A DNA stretch of 64,000 nt from an uncultured Desulfovibrio sp. GTDB taxonomy: Bacteria > Desulfobacterota > Desulfovibrionia > Desulfovibrionales > Desulfovibrionaceae. Under the pieces are notes generated by a model that saw only the letters and a program-made list of their open reading frames with translations, ran no database searches and was not told where the DNA came from. The translations under genes were made by a program, and so were the position numbers. The first letter of the stretch is position 1. The number at the start of each line of letters is the position of its first letter. Shown one piece after another: positions 1 through 8,554 of the stretch. The stretch lies in the NCBI GenBank assembly GCA_934546745.1, contig CAKTDV010000006.1, positions 76,713-140,712 on the forward strand. The letters are read 5' to 3'.

Positions 1-1582
1 TATGGTTGTCGGACAGGGCGAAGATATGCGCCTTAAGAGCTTCAATATCCTTGTAGGACATTTCGTCCTCATCCTCATCCGCTTCCGCATCATTCTTGGC
101 GGCGTCTTCCAGCGCTTCATAGAGGGCAAGCTGTTCCTCGGCGGCGGGCAGGCCCACCAGGTCGTCGACCATTTCCCCGGCTTCCACTTTCGGGCGGATG
201 AGCGCCAGCACCACGGGGCGGACAACCAGCATCAGGAAGAGGAAGGCCAGAAGGGCGTTGAGCAGCGGCTTGCCAAGACGTTCGGCATAGGTGGCGAGGA
301 TGTCGCCAAAATTCGGGTCGATAGGCGGTTCGGAATCCATGAAGGGAGCGGAGCTGACTTCAAGGGAGTCACCGCGCGCCGTATCCAAGCCCACGGCATT
401 TGACACCAATTGCCGCACACGATCAAGCTCTTCTTTGCTGCGGGGCGTGAAGGCCCAGACGCCGTCCGTCTTCTGATAGGTGCCGTCGATGATGACAGCC
501 ACCGTCAGGCGACGCAGATCCCCCACATTGGCGACAATCTGCTGTTCTTCCTTGTTGATTTCATAGTTGGTGGTACGCGTTTCGCGACTGCCGTTCTGGT
601 CGGAAACGGAACCGGTGATACCGTCGCCGCGGAAGTTGGCGTCCGGCGCGCCGCCTTCGAGATTGGCGCGGCCCTGCTGCGTTTCCTCGCTGCGCTGCTC
701 GCTGCGCACGGCGACCTTTTCCGGATCATAGAGTTCGCGGCGTATGGTCTTCTGGCTGAAGTCCATATCGGCGTTGACCTTGGCGATGACGCGGCCGGAA
801 CCAAAGAGGGGTTGCAGCATCTCCTCAATGCGGCGCTCCAGGTTGCGCTGCACCTCAAGGCGGTGTTCCATCTGCGTGGAGGACGCGCCCGCCAGGCTGT
901 CCGACACGGGCTGGTACAGCACCTTGCCACCGTTGTCGGTAATGGAGACATGATTGGGATCAAGCCCTTCCACCGCCATGACGGTCATGTTGAGGATGGC
1001 GTTGATTTCCTTGGGATCCGGTTTGCGGTTGGGAGCGTGCAGTTTCAGCACCACCGATGCGGACGGCGCCTGGCGATCCTCCACAAACAGGCTCCGCTGC
1101 GGAATGACAAGGTGGACGCGCGCGCTCTCGACGCTGGGAAACTCGCTGATGGTACGCGCCAGCTCCCCTTGAAGGGCTCTGGTATAGTTGATCTTCTGCA
1201 CAAAGTCCGTCTGGCCGACTTTCACCTTGTCGAAGAGTTCAAACCCAATGCCCTGCCCGACAAGCCCGCCTTCGCCGGCAACACGGATACGCTGGGCATA
1301 CACCACCTCGCGCGGCACCATGACGGTCGTGCCGTTGTCGGCAAGCTGATAGGGCGTCTTGTCAGCCTGAAGCATCTTGATGACGCGATTGGCATCTTCC
1401 GGCGTCAGGTTGGAATACAACACCTGAAAATCAGGCCGGCTGGAATAGATGGACAGCCCTATGAAGGCGGCAAGCACAAGAACCGTACCGGCGCAGACGG
1501 AAATGCGCTGCCCCTTGCTCATACGGCCCCAGGCTTCTTTGATTCGTTCACTGATGCTGGACATGAAAGGCGGTGTTGCCAT
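1..1582 (-). CDS. fliF: Flagellar MS-ring protein FliF, 3' end cut by window edge
   Basis: FliF forms the membrane MS ring of the flagellar basal body, on which the rotor and export gate assemble. 527 codons are present; the family is usually about 530-570 residues, so only a short C-terminal piece is missing. The start ATG follows AGGAG by seven bases. Residues about 27-46 form the N-terminal membrane segment, followed by the ring-building YscJ/FliF region (SNLTPEDANRVIKML). A second membrane segment lies near residue 440, then the acidic cytoplasmic tail that binds FliG in known homologues. The gene belongs with flgB, flgC and fliE on the same strand but is separated from them by an oppositely oriented gene, and it has its own sigma-54 promoter. 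Confidence 0.95.
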   Translation of the reverse strand, partial: MATPPFMSSISERIKEAWGRMSKGQRISVCAGTVLVLAAFIGLSIYSSRPDFQVLYSNLTPEDANRVIKMLQADKTPYQLADNGTTVMVPREVVYAQRIRVAGEGGLVGQGIGFELFDKVKVGQTDFVQKINYTRALQGELARTISEFPSVESARVHLVIPQRSLFVEDRQAPSASVVLKLHAPNRKPDPKEINAILNMTVMAVEGLDPNHVSITDNGGKVLYQPVSDSLAGASSTQMEHRLEVQRNLERRIEEMLQPLFGSGRVIAKVNADMDFSQKTIRRELYDPEKVAVRSEQRSEETQQGRANLEGGAPDANFRGDGITGSVSDQNGSRETRTTNYEINKEEQQIVANVGDLRRLTVAVIIDGTYQKTDGVWAFTPRSKEELDRVRQLVSNAVGLDTARGDSLEVSSAPFMDSEPPIDPNFGDILATYAERLGKPLLNALLAFLFLMLVVRPVVLALIRPKVEAGEMVDDLVGLPAAEEQLALYEALEDAAKNDAEADEDEDEMSYKDIEALKAHIFALSDNH

Positions 1583-1648
1583 AGTACGACTCCTCACTCC
1601 TGACGGTTCCTGACAAGGCTTTGACGCCTCATCCTCGCCCTGCATTAT

Positions 1649-1663
1649 GCATCATGTGTGCCA
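1649..1663 (-). promoter_or_regulatory. Sigma-54 promoter of fliF
   Basis: On the minus strand the sequence reads TGGCACACATGATGC. The GG and GC doublets are spaced as in the -24/-12 consensus TGGCAC-N5-TTGC. The expected transcription start is about 55 bases before the fliF ATG. Flagellar genes are often sigma-54 dependent, and flgB in this window has an even better match. Confidence 0.8.
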
Positions 1664-2160
1664 AAATGAAAAATCCCTTTTATCCCTGCCAATGCCGCGC
1701 GAAGGCACGCCCCAACGGCCGCGTCCGCCGGAAGCGGAGAACAAAAAAATGACGCCCCGAAGCGACTTTCCGTCGCCGCGGACACGTCAGCATACGATGT
1801 TCCCGCAAGGACCGCTCTGGCCCGGCACAGCGCCGTCACTTCTCCGCCGGAAGGCCCTGTCCCTGAAAGAAAAGCCTGTCAGGATCTGGACACCCACGCC
1901 CGCCCGTGACATGCTCCCCCCTATGGTTCCGTGCGCGGCCGTCCATCCACCGAATCAAGCCGCCGATCAGGGGCCGCGCGGCGCGCCTCTCTCCGGAGGG
2001 AGAGCCTGCAAAACGTTTTTTCCGGCATTACCGTCCTGTCAGCAAAACGCTTTCCCCCGAAGAGGGAGAGTGCAGACAGCGAAGGCGTTTTTTTGAGCAA
2101 CAGAAAGAGGGAGTACCGCGCCCTGTTTCAGAAACGGCGTCCATCGCCCCCAGGAGGCCC
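1664..2160. other. Gene-free stretch between divergent fliF and the inverted exported-protein gene
   Basis: I see no convincing gene here. It holds hairpin-forming sequence at 1987-2004 followed by a T run, and an imperfect inverted repeat at 2044-2094 (AAAACGC with GCGTTTT) followed by T7 on the plus strand. The second could be a terminator or part of a leader of the gene starting at 2161. No clear sigma-70 promoter was recognised. Confidence 0.4.
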
Positions 2161-2688
2161 ATGACACGACTACCGCATATCCTCATTCTTATGATGCTGC
2201 TGCTCATGACCGCCATACCCGTGGCAGCCACACAGCACCTTACCGGCGAGGCCTTCGACGGACTGCGCTGGGGTACTCCCATTACGGGCCTGCCGGCCTT
2301 CCTCGGCACGGCGGAAAAACTGAGTGAGCCTGTCGTCACCGATCAGAACAGGTATCATTATGCGCTTTCACGCGCCATGAGCATCGCGGACAAGCCCGTT
2401 CTTGGCTATGCCAGCACGACGGCCACCCAGCGCGTCAACGGACTCCTGTTCCACTACAGCGGCGCAAAGACCTTTGCCGTCGCCATGAACGCCTTTCGGG
2501 AGATGGCCTATGCCCTGTCGCGACAGTGGGGCACCTACACCAATGAGAGCCTGACAGGACGCCATATCTACGGGCATGAGCATTACCGCTACCGCTGGCG
2601 CGGCCCATCCACAGTCATCACGCTGACCGCCGACTTCCACAGCGGCAGCGGAGAAGTGTTTGTGGAGTATCTTCCCATCATTTATTGA
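2161..2688 (+). CDS. Small exported protein of unknown function, inserted in flagellar cluster
   Basis: A 175-residue protein that I do not recognise. The start follows a strong ribosome binding site (AGGAGG). Residues 1-22 are a typical signal peptide with a leucine/methionine-rich core ending near VAA, so the mature protein of about 150 residues is probably periplasmic. It contains no cysteine-based lipobox. The mature part is a compact mixed domain rich in Tyr/His/Arg near the C-terminus (YGHEHYRYRWRG). It lies on the strand opposite to, and between, fliE and fliF, which are normally contiguous. A role in motility is possible from position only. Translation looks real: good start, signal peptide and normal composition. 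Confidence 0.75.
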   Translation: MTRLPHILILMMLLLMTAIPVAATQHLTGEAFDGLRWGTPITGLPAFLGTAEKLSEPVVTDQNRYHYALSRAMSIADKPVLGYASTTATQRVNGLLFHYSGAKTFAVAMNAFREMAYALSRQWGTYTNESLTGRHIYGHEHYRYRWRGPSTVITLTADFHSGSGEVFVEYLPIIY

Positions 2689-2712
2689 GGCGCGTTGCCT
2701 TCCCCCGCTCCC

Positions 2713-2743
2713 ATGCCCGCAGCACCCTGGCGGCTGCGGGCAT
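2713..2743. terminator. Perfect 10-bp hairpin between convergent genes
   Basis: ATGCCCGCAG and CTGCGGGCAT pair perfectly around an 11-base loop, between the convergent ends of the exported-protein gene and fliE. No T run follows on either strand, so termination here would be weak or Rho-assisted. Confidence 0.45.
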
Positions 2744-2792
2744 ACGCGGCGGCAAGAGGAAGAGAGAGAGACTTCCGGAGAATCGCACGGGA

Positions 2793-3227
2793 TCAGAATT
2801 GGAGCTTGGCCAGTTCCTTGTAGGCTTCCAGCACCTTGCCGCGCACAGCCGTGGTCAGTTTCATGGCAAGACTGGACTTCTGCATGTTCACCATAAGCTC
2901 ATGCACGTTCTGATTGCGCCCCGAGGCGAAATCCTCCACCGCCTGCGCCTTGGCCTGCTGCAGCTCGTTCACACGCGCCAGCGATTCGGAAAGCGTCTGG
3001 GAAAAGCTGTTTTCCTGACCGACAGGCGTGCGCCGCGCTTCCCGCCGCACCATGAAATCGCTGTGCGATCCGAAATTCTCGCTCCGATCCACGCTGTCAC
3101 GCAGCAGGCTCCTGTCCGCGCTCCGGCCATACTGCGCCGGCATTCCCTGACGCAACGAACTTTCCACCGCATTGAAACGCTGCACGGCATCCTCATACGC
3201 CTTCATACCCACAGACTGCGCACCCAT
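2793..3227 (-). CDS. fliE: Flagellar hook-basal body protein FliE
   Basis: FliE links the MS ring to the proximal rod and is exported through the flagellar type III apparatus. The 144-residue product carries the typical C-terminal signature (NQNVHELMVNMQKSSLAMKL followed by a short amphipathic end). The N-terminal half is longer and less conserved than in enteric FliE (about 104 residues). The start was chosen at MGAQSVG because AGGAG lies seven bases upstream; a longer reading frame lacks such a site. It is the third gene of flgB-flgC-fliE. Confidence 0.92.
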   Translation of the reverse strand: MGAQSVGMKAYEDAVQRFNAVESSLRQGMPAQYGRSADRSLLRDSVDRSENFGSHSDFMVRREARRTPVGQENSFSQTLSESLARVNELQQAKAQAVEDFASGRNQNVHELMVNMQKSSLAMKLTTAVRGKVLEAYKELAKLQF

Positions 3228-3332
3228 ACGCTTTCTCCTCTTCCCGCGACGCGTTCCGCCCAAGGACCGCCGCCGTCTCTGACTGTTTCCGCCGCCCGTC
3301 GCCGCTTCCGCCGCCGCGACGCGCCCTTCCCG

Positions 3333-3770
3333 CTACTTGCCGATTTCCAGAGCCTTGGTATACATGCCCTTGATGGCTTCCATGGTGGTGACGTTGGCCT
3401 CATAGTTGCGCTGCGTCGTCATCATGTGGGCCATTTCTTCCACCACATTGATATCCGGGTAAAAAACATAGCCGTCCGCATTGGCATCGGGATGCCCCGG
3501 CTCATACACACGCTTGAGCGGACGATTGTCAATATTTACCGCCATGACGCGGACCCCCTTGAGTTCGCGATCCAGCGCCGAACGCATATGGATGGAAAAG
3601 GGATCGTCCACATCCGTCGCCACCTGCACCACGGTACGGCGGCGGTAGGGGCCGCCCAGCGGCGTGCGCGTCGTCTTGACGTTGGCCAGATTCATGGAAA
3701 TGGTGTTCATACGTGTGCGATCGGCCGAGAGGCCGGACGCACTGATGTCAAGCGCCGTCATGAAATCCAT
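3333..3770 (-). CDS. flgC: Flagellar proximal rod protein FlgC
   Basis: FlgC is a proximal rod subunit of the flagellar motor. The 145-residue length is normal. The N-terminus has the rod/hook signature (ISASGLSADRTRMNTISMNL) and the C-terminus has the helical motif NVVEEMAHMMTTQRNYEANV shared by axial proteins; both ends form the coiled-coil that polymerises. GGAGG precedes the start. It sits 25 bases after flgB and is co-transcribed with it. Confidence 0.96.
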   Translation of the reverse strand: MDFMTALDISASGLSADRTRMNTISMNLANVKTTRTPLGGPYRRRTVVQVATDVDDPFSIHMRSALDRELKGVRVMAVNIDNRPLKRVYEPGHPDANADGYVFYPDINVVEEMAHMMTTQRNYEANVTTMEAIKGMYTKALEIGK

Positions 3771-3795
3771 GATAACCCTCCTTCAGATCCGCGGA

Positions 3796-4209
3796 TCAGG
3801 CCTGCTTCGCATCCTGAATCAGCGTGGACAAGCCTTCAAAATTCTTGGCCTGAATCTGCGTCAGGGCCGAGTAATGAAGCTGGTTTTTGGCATGCTTGGC
3901 CATTTCCTTGTCCAGATTCACGCGATCCTCGCCATGAACCTGACGCGGCTTGAACTGCTTGAACCATTCAGGAGAAAACGTTTCCGCGGAAAAGGTTGCG
4001 GGAATATGGCCAGCGCGCGTCGTACTCATGACACCGCGCATATCAAGCCCAAGGGCTTTCTGCAATTGCTCCTCAAACTCGAGTTCACGCGGCTTGTAAT
4101 TGGGCGTTTCCATATTGGCAAGATTGCTTGCAATGACATTCTGCCGTTGCAGCTGCATATCCATAACCTTGCTGATCAAGTCGACCTGTGCATTGAACAT
4201 GCTTTTCAT
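3796..4209 (-). CDS. flgB: Flagellar proximal rod protein FlgB
   Basis: FlgB is the first rod protein of the flagellar axis. The product is 137 residues, normal for the family, with the rod motif RQNVIASNLANMETPNYK near the N-terminus and the C-terminal helix that pairs with it. The start MKSMFNAQ is supported by GGGAG upstream; the frame is open further but includes the sigma-54 promoter, so the longer version cannot be right. First gene of the flgB-flgC-fliE transcript. Confidence 0.95.
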   Translation of the reverse strand: MKSMFNAQVDLISKVMDMQLQRQNVIASNLANMETPNYKPRELEFEEQLQKALGLDMRGVMSTTRAGHIPATFSAETFSPEWFKQFKPRQVHGEDRVNLDKEMAKHAKNQLHYSALTQIQAKNFEGLSTLIQDAKQA

Positions 4210-4252
4210 AGCGCGTCTCCCACGTGATTGCTTTCGTTGTACGCTGTTAAAA

Positions 4253-4267
4253 GCAACGTCCGTGCCA
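4253..4267 (-). promoter_or_regulatory. Sigma-54 promoter of flgB-flgC-fliE
   Basis: The minus strand reads TGGCACGGACGTTGC followed by T, a perfect match to TGGCACG-N4-TTGCT. It ends 43 bases before the flgB ATG. Confidence 0.93.
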
Positions 4268-4297
4268 TTCAGTAAAAATTCAATAATATCAACAAAT

Positions 4298-4331
4298 AAA
4301 AAACCGCCACACATACATGTGGCGGTTTTTT
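4298..4331 (-). terminator. Rho-independent terminator after the exonuclease gene
   Basis: CCGCCACA and TGTGGCGG pair around CATACA, flanked by A6 and T6, so it can act on both strands. It lies 48 bases past the stop of the exonuclease gene and just upstream of the flgB promoter, insulating the two. Confidence 0.9.
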
Positions 4332-4378
4332 GACGAGGAAGGGCCTCTCGCCGCGTCACGGAAAAGGCGGCGGGAGCG

Positions 4379-4939
4379 TCATTTCAGGCGCATCTCCGCA
4401 TCGCTGACGCCCCGTTCCCGCAGGCGCATGTAGACATGGGCGCAGGCCTCGGCGTCGGAAGCGGCATCATGGTGGCGCAAAGGAATACCAAAATACTCGC
4501 AGACGCTGTTCAGTCTGCGCGACGGGAGCGGCAGGGAACGCCGCGCCCCCTTGAGCGTACACAGAAATGGCATGGGCGGACGATCGACACCCGCCGCTTT
4601 GCAACAGGCGTACAGCACCCGGCGATCAAAGCCCGCATTGTGCGCCAGCAGCCACCGCGCCCCTTCCAGAAAGGCGTGCACCCGTGGCCAGATATCGGCA
4701 AAGACCGGCGCTTCGCGCAGCATGGCCCACGTCAGGCCATGAATCTCCGTAAACAGAACCCGGGAAGATGGCGGCCGCAGGAGCGTCGAAAATCTGTCCG
4801 CCACCCGCCCCGCCTCCAGACGTGCCAGGCCTATGGCGCAGGCGCTCCCCGCCTCATAGCCTGACGTCTCAAAATCTATGGCCACGCATACCGGCAACAC
4901 CGGATCCGCCGTCGTGCCCGTTACCACAGCGCCGCTCAT
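4379..4939 (-). CDS. DEDDh 3'-5' exonuclease (DnaQ/RNase T-like)
   Basis: A 186-residue single-domain exonuclease. The three Exo motifs are visible: AIDFETSG (Asp and Glu metal ligands), LLAHNAGFD, and HHDAASDAEA with the catalytic His and last Asp. This is the DnaQ/RNase T superfamily that trims DNA or RNA 3' ends; a stand-alone enzyme of this size resembles proteins related to the Pol III epsilon subunit, but the clamp-binding tail is not obvious. The start ATG has GGGAG upstream and lies 32 bases from the stop of the previous gene. Substrate (DNA or RNA) cannot be told from sequence. Confidence 0.85.
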   Translation of the reverse strand: MSGAVVTGTTADPVLPVCVAIDFETSGYEAGSACAIGLARLEAGRVADRFSTLLRPPSSRVLFTEIHGLTWAMLREAPVFADIWPRVHAFLEGARWLLAHNAGFDRRVLYACCKAAGVDRPPMPFLCTLKGARRSLPLPSRRLNSVCEYFGIPLRHHDAASDAEACAHVYMRLRERGVSDAEMRLK

Positions 4940-4970
4940 GAGGAACTCCCGCCGCCGCGCCGCAACCGGG

Positions 4971-5387
4971 CTAGACGGCCGCCTTTGAGGCGGATTCACG
5001 CAGGCGATCGGCAATATAGGCGCGCATGGCGTCGTCGTCCTCATCAAGGTTGAAGCAGCGGGCGTCTTCTCCCATAAGGCCCCGCGGGACAAAATCGCCC
5101 AGCTCCAGCGGATCGGTAATCATGGCGTCATAAAAGCAGACGGACAGCCAGCGGCTTTCGGGTTCGTCGTCCACCACATCCAGCAGGACAAAGAGCTCAC
5201 GCCCCCGCTGCTTTTCATGGCGGGCACGCAGAGAGTAGCTGACGCCGGGCCGGCTCTTGAAGGTAAAAGAAACGCCGGGAACAGAGGCCAGAAAATCCCG
5301 GTAAGCCAGAAACGCCGTTTTGGCGTTGACGGGATCGACGTTCCAGCCTTCCAGAAAAGTATCCAATTCTTGCGAGGTTGTGGACAT
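4971..5387 (-). CDS. Conserved-looking hypothetical protein, 138 aa
   Basis: I do not recognise this family. The protein starts after a strong AAGGAG site. Its N-terminal part (residues 1-35) is helical; the middle (FTFKSRPGVSYSLRARH then LFVLLDVVDDEPESRWLSVCFY) looks like a small beta-sheet domain, and the C-terminus is acidic then helical (LDEDDDAMRAYIADRLRE). No signal peptide or membrane segment. It sits between the SNase-like gene and the exonuclease in one close-packed minus-strand group, so co-expression with them is likely. Confidence 0.75.
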   Translation of the reverse strand: MSTTSQELDTFLEGWNVDPVNAKTAFLAYRDFLASVPGVSFTFKSRPGVSYSLRARHEKQRGRELFVLLDVVDDEPESRWLSVCFYDAMITDPLELGDFVPRGLMGEDARCFNLDEDDDAMRAYIADRLRESASKAAV

Positions 5388-5455
5388 GAGGAGACTCCTT
5401 TTTTCCGCGTCGCGTAAAAAACAGCCGGGCATCCGCCCGGCAGGAGAAGCGCCGC

Positions 5456-5947
5456 CTACCGCTGCCATTGCCAAGGAGGCGTTCCGAGATCAAGCCCCCA
5501 GATGCCGACGCGATCGGTAACGGCGTAGTGTTCCTGAATCATCCAGCGGCGGCAGTACAGGGCCCGGCAACGTCGGCGATCCACCCAGGCCAGTCCGCGC
5601 TGTAACAAAAGGTAGTTGACGGAAGTGCCGCCCGCCTGGATCAGGGCGCGCGTCAAACCGTTTTCATCCTCACCGGCCTCATCTATGGTAACGGGCGTTC
5701 CCGGAGGCAGCAGTTGCTGCAAAAAGGTCATGGCCTGCGCGGCCATAGGCTGTTTTCCCGAGGGAGCCTGAATGCCATAGAAAAAGAGACGCGCCCGCAC
5801 CTTGCCGCTGTCAGCCTTCTCAGAAACGGCAATACAATTGGAGTCTTCCACGCGCACAACATATCCGTCCCATCCAAGGGCATCCCGCGGAACGAGAAGG
5901 CCAAGAGGAAGCAAGGTCGCAACAAGGAGCAGTCCGGCAAGCCGCAT
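5456..5947 (-). CDS. Exported staphylococcal-nuclease-like (SNase fold) protein, catalytic acids altered
   Basis: A 163-residue protein with a signal peptide (residues about 1-24, ending near ALGWDG) followed by an OB-fold thermonuclease-like domain. Family landmarks are present: RVRARLFFYGIQAP, ENGLTRALI with the second Arg, SVNYLLLQRGLAWV, and GIWGL. However, the active-site acids of true SNases differ: the family pattern GID-x-PE reads GIQAPS here, and the first calcium-binding Asp pair is DSN instead of DGD. It may therefore bind rather than cut nucleic acid, or be a structural periplasmic protein. Start chosen at MRLAGLL because it gives the signal peptide; GGAGGA lies upstream. Confidence 0.75.
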   Translation of the reverse strand: MRLAGLLLVATLLPLGLLVPRDALGWDGYVVRVEDSNCIAVSEKADSGKVRARLFFYGIQAPSGKQPMAAQAMTFLQQLLPPGTPVTIDEAGEDENGLTRALIQAGGTSVNYLLLQRGLAWVDRRRCRALYCRRWMIQEHYAVTDRVGIWGLDLGTPPWQWQR

Positions 5948-6083
5948 CTCCGTGTCCTCCTGTAAAAAAAGCGTTTCTGAAAAAGATGCCCGCCCCATCC
6001 CGCCTTGTCAAGGCGTGATGGAGCGGGACACCTTTTGGGCCGCCGTCAGGAACAGACTGCCCGTCTTTCAGGGGAATACGGCG

Positions 6084-8303
6084 CTATCCCCAGACGGAGC
6101 GCCCGATATTGAAGGCGATCACCGACACGACATAGGCCAGCGCCGTATTGAAAATGATGCTGAACGCGAGCCAGCGCCAGCCTCCGGCTTCCTGCTGAAT
6201 GACGACCAGCGAGACAAAGCAGGGGGAGTACAGCAGCACAAAGAGCATCAGGGAAAGGGCCGTCGCCTTGCTCCAGGAATCGGACTTCTGCAGAAGCTCG
6301 GCCAGCGGCGCGGCGTCCTCAGGATCCTGTTCACCCAGCGAATAGGCCGTGCCCATGGTGGCGACGACGGCTTCCTTGGCGGCTATCCCGGCCAGCAGGG
6401 CAATATCCGTGCGCCAGTCGAAACCAGCGGGCGCGGTAGCGGGTTCAATGAGCTTGCCGAGACGCCCGGCATAGGAATAGGCCAGTTCCGCGCCACCAAG
6501 CGCTTCCTCCGCCTTGGCGAGTTCTTCCTCCAGCGGCTCACGGGCATCGTCGCCTTCGGGCAGGGCGTCAATCCTCCCCTGCAGGCTTTCAATCTGGGAC
6601 GTAAATGGCGCGGCCTGCTCCTCGGGCAATTCGGGATACTTGAGACCGGCCCAGATGACGATGGAAATGGCCACCAGCACGGTACCGGCCTTCTTGAGAT
6701 ACATCCAGGTACGTTCCCAGCAATGCACCAGCATACTGAAGATGGTGGGCATACGGTAGGGCGGCAGTTCCATGACGAAAGGCGTCGCCTCTCCCTTGAC
6801 AATGGTGGAACGCAGGAGACGCGCCACCAGCAGGGCAAAGACCCAGCCGGAAAGCATGACAAGGAAGGTCACCGTCGGCGCGTCGTCCCCGAAAAAGGCG
6901 CCGGCCAACAGCAGGAAAACCGGCAGCTTGGCCCCGCAGGCCATATAGGGCAAGGTCAAAAGCGTCGCCAGTTTTTCCTTGGGGCTGCGCAGGGTGCGCG
7001 TGGCCATGGCGCCGGGGATGGCGCAACCGCCCGCGATGCCGCCGGAAATGATGTAGGGCATGACGGAAGCGCCGTGCAGACCGAAAGCGCGGAACAGCCG
7101 ATCCATCATATAGGCCACGCGGGCCATGTACCCGCTGTCCTCAAGAAAGGCGATGAGGGCGAACATGATGGCAATGAGCGGCACAAAACTGACAACACCG
7201 CCAACGCCGCCGATAATCCCGTCAACAACCAGCGACTGCAAATCCCCTTCGGGGATGAGGTCGGTCATCAGCTCTCCCAGAGCCGCGAAGCCGTCCTCCA
7301 CCCAGCCCTGGGGATAGGCCCCCAGCGTGAAGGTCACCCAGAACATGACATACAGCACGCCCAGCATCAGCAGAGGCCCAAAGAAGGCGTGCGTGAGCAC
7401 CTTGTCGATCTTGTCGGAAATGGCCAGACGGTCCTTGCCGGGATCCTGACGCAGGATGCCGTCGCGCAGCAGGCCGCGGATGAAGCCATAGCGGCAGTCC
7501 GTAATAAAGGATTCCATGCTGATGTGCATGGTGTCACGGATGTGATCGGCCACCTTGCGGCATTCGGCATCCACTTCCGTAAAGAGGGCGGGATTGGCCG
7601 AACGCAGCTGCTCGCGAACCTCCTTATCCCCTTCCATGAGCTTGATGGCCGTCCAGCGCGGGCTGTAGCGATCCGCCAGCACGCCCTTTCCGGCAATTTT
7701 TTTCTCAATGCTGTCAAGCGCCAAATCCGTGTCACTGCCATAATTGACATAGAGCGGTTTGCGCGGCCCTTTGCGGGCAAGACGCACGGCTTCGTCCATT
7801 GCCGCCTTCAGACCCTCGCCGGTTTTGGCCACCATAGGAACCACCGGCGTATCCAGAAGCTCGGAAAGACGCTTGACATCTATATGAAGCCCGGCGGCGC
7901 GTGCCTCGTCCATCATATTGCAGCCAAGCACAACCGGGAGGCCCATTTCCATCATCTGCACCGTCAGCAGCAGATTCCGTTCCAGGGCCGACGCATCCAC
8001 CACATTGATGACGGCCTGCACGTTGTTGGCGGAAAGCTCGGCACGCGCCACCAGCTCTTCCATCGAGTACGCCGTCAGCGAATAGGTGCCGGGCAAGTCC
8101 ACCAGCACGACGTTTTCCTGGCCGTGCCGCAGACTCCCTTCCTTGCGGTCCACCGTGACGCCGGGATAGTTGCCTACGTGCTGGCGCGCCCCCGTATAGG
8201 CGTTGAAGACCGTCGTCTTGCCACAGTTGGGATTTCCCGCCAGGGCAATGCGCATCTTGCCCGCGTGGGAAAAAGCCTCTCCCTCAAATTGTCCTGCACT
8301 CAT
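6084..8303 (-). CDS. feoB: Ferrous iron transporter FeoB
   Basis: FeoB imports Fe(II) across the inner membrane. The 739-residue protein has the N-terminal G domain (GNPNCGKTT P-loop near residue 20, DLPGTYSL G3, NMMDE G4), a helical regulatory domain, then about eight membrane segments with the two Gate motifs including GGIAGGCAIPGAMATRT. GGAGAG precedes the ATG. No feoA gene lies immediately upstream or downstream in this window. The upstream 276 bases hold two sigma-70 type promoters, each followed by palindromes that look like metal-regulator operators. Sulfate reducers have a high demand for iron, so this is probably a main iron importer. Confidence 0.97.
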   Translation of the reverse strand: MSAGQFEGEAFSHAGKMRIALAGNPNCGKTTVFNAYTGARQHVGNYPGVTVDRKEGSLRHGQENVVLVDLPGTYSLTAYSMEELVARAELSANNVQAVINVVDASALERNLLLTVQMMEMGLPVVLGCNMMDEARAAGLHIDVKRLSELLDTPVVPMVAKTGEGLKAAMDEAVRLARKGPRKPLYVNYGSDTDLALDSIEKKIAGKGVLADRYSPRWTAIKLMEGDKEVREQLRSANPALFTEVDAECRKVADHIRDTMHISMESFITDCRYGFIRGLLRDGILRQDPGKDRLAISDKIDKVLTHAFFGPLLMLGVLYVMFWVTFTLGAYPQGWVEDGFAALGELMTDLIPEGDLQSLVVDGIIGGVGGVVSFVPLIAIMFALIAFLEDSGYMARVAYMMDRLFRAFGLHGASVMPYIISGGIAGGCAIPGAMATRTLRSPKEKLATLLTLPYMACGAKLPVFLLLAGAFFGDDAPTVTFLVMLSGWVFALLVARLLRSTIVKGEATPFVMELPPYRMPTIFSMLVHCWERTWMYLKKAGTVLVAISIVIWAGLKYPELPEEQAAPFTSQIESLQGRIDALPEGDDAREPLEEELAKAEEALGGAELAYSYAGRLGKLIEPATAPAGFDWRTDIALLAGIAAKEAVVATMGTAYSLGEQDPEDAAPLAELLQKSDSWSKATALSLMLFVLLYSPCFVSLVVIQQEAGGWRWLAFSIIFNTALAYVVSVIAFNIGRSVWG

Positions 8304-8369
8304 ACTCTCTCCTGTTCCCGCTCCTTGCGGATACCTTGCGCGCCTGCCTGGCAGGACGCATACAGAAAT

Positions 8370-8382
8370 GAAATTGAATTTC
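8370..8382 (-). promoter_or_regulatory. Palindromic operator candidate (Fur-like) upstream of feoB
   Basis: GAAATTGAATTTC is a perfect 6-1-6 palindrome lying just downstream of the feoB-proximal promoter start point. The AT-rich GAAA...TTTC arms resemble Fur-family sites; the regulator is inferred, not shown. Confidence 0.55.
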
Positions 8383-8404
8383 CCTACACTGAAAGAAGCA
8401 GCCC

Positions 8405-8433
8405 TTTCTATGCACTCCCACGAATGCTGTCAA
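8405..8433 (-). promoter_or_regulatory. Sigma-70 type promoter P2 of feoB
   Basis: Minus strand: TTGACA, a 17-base spacer, TAGAAA. It is followed within about 25 bases by the GAAATTGAATTTC palindrome. Confidence 0.65.
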
Positions 8434-8527
8434 GCGCGAAGGCATTTCTCAAGAGCGTACTGCAGCGTTACGGGGACGTGCCGCAAGGAGTTCCAGAGCG
8501 TCCACCACAACCACCGGCAATAAAAAT

Positions 8528-8550
8528 GAAATCCAATTTCTTAAAATTGG
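8528..8550 (-). promoter_or_regulatory. Overlapping palindromes at feoB P1 start site
   Basis: Two overlapping palindromes, GAAATCCAATTTC (8528-8540) and CCAATTT-N4-AAATTGG (8533-8550), cover the expected +1 region of the upstream feoB promoter. They resemble the downstream site at 8370 in arm sequence, suggesting one regulator binds both. Confidence 0.55.
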
Positions 8551-8554
8551 AGGG

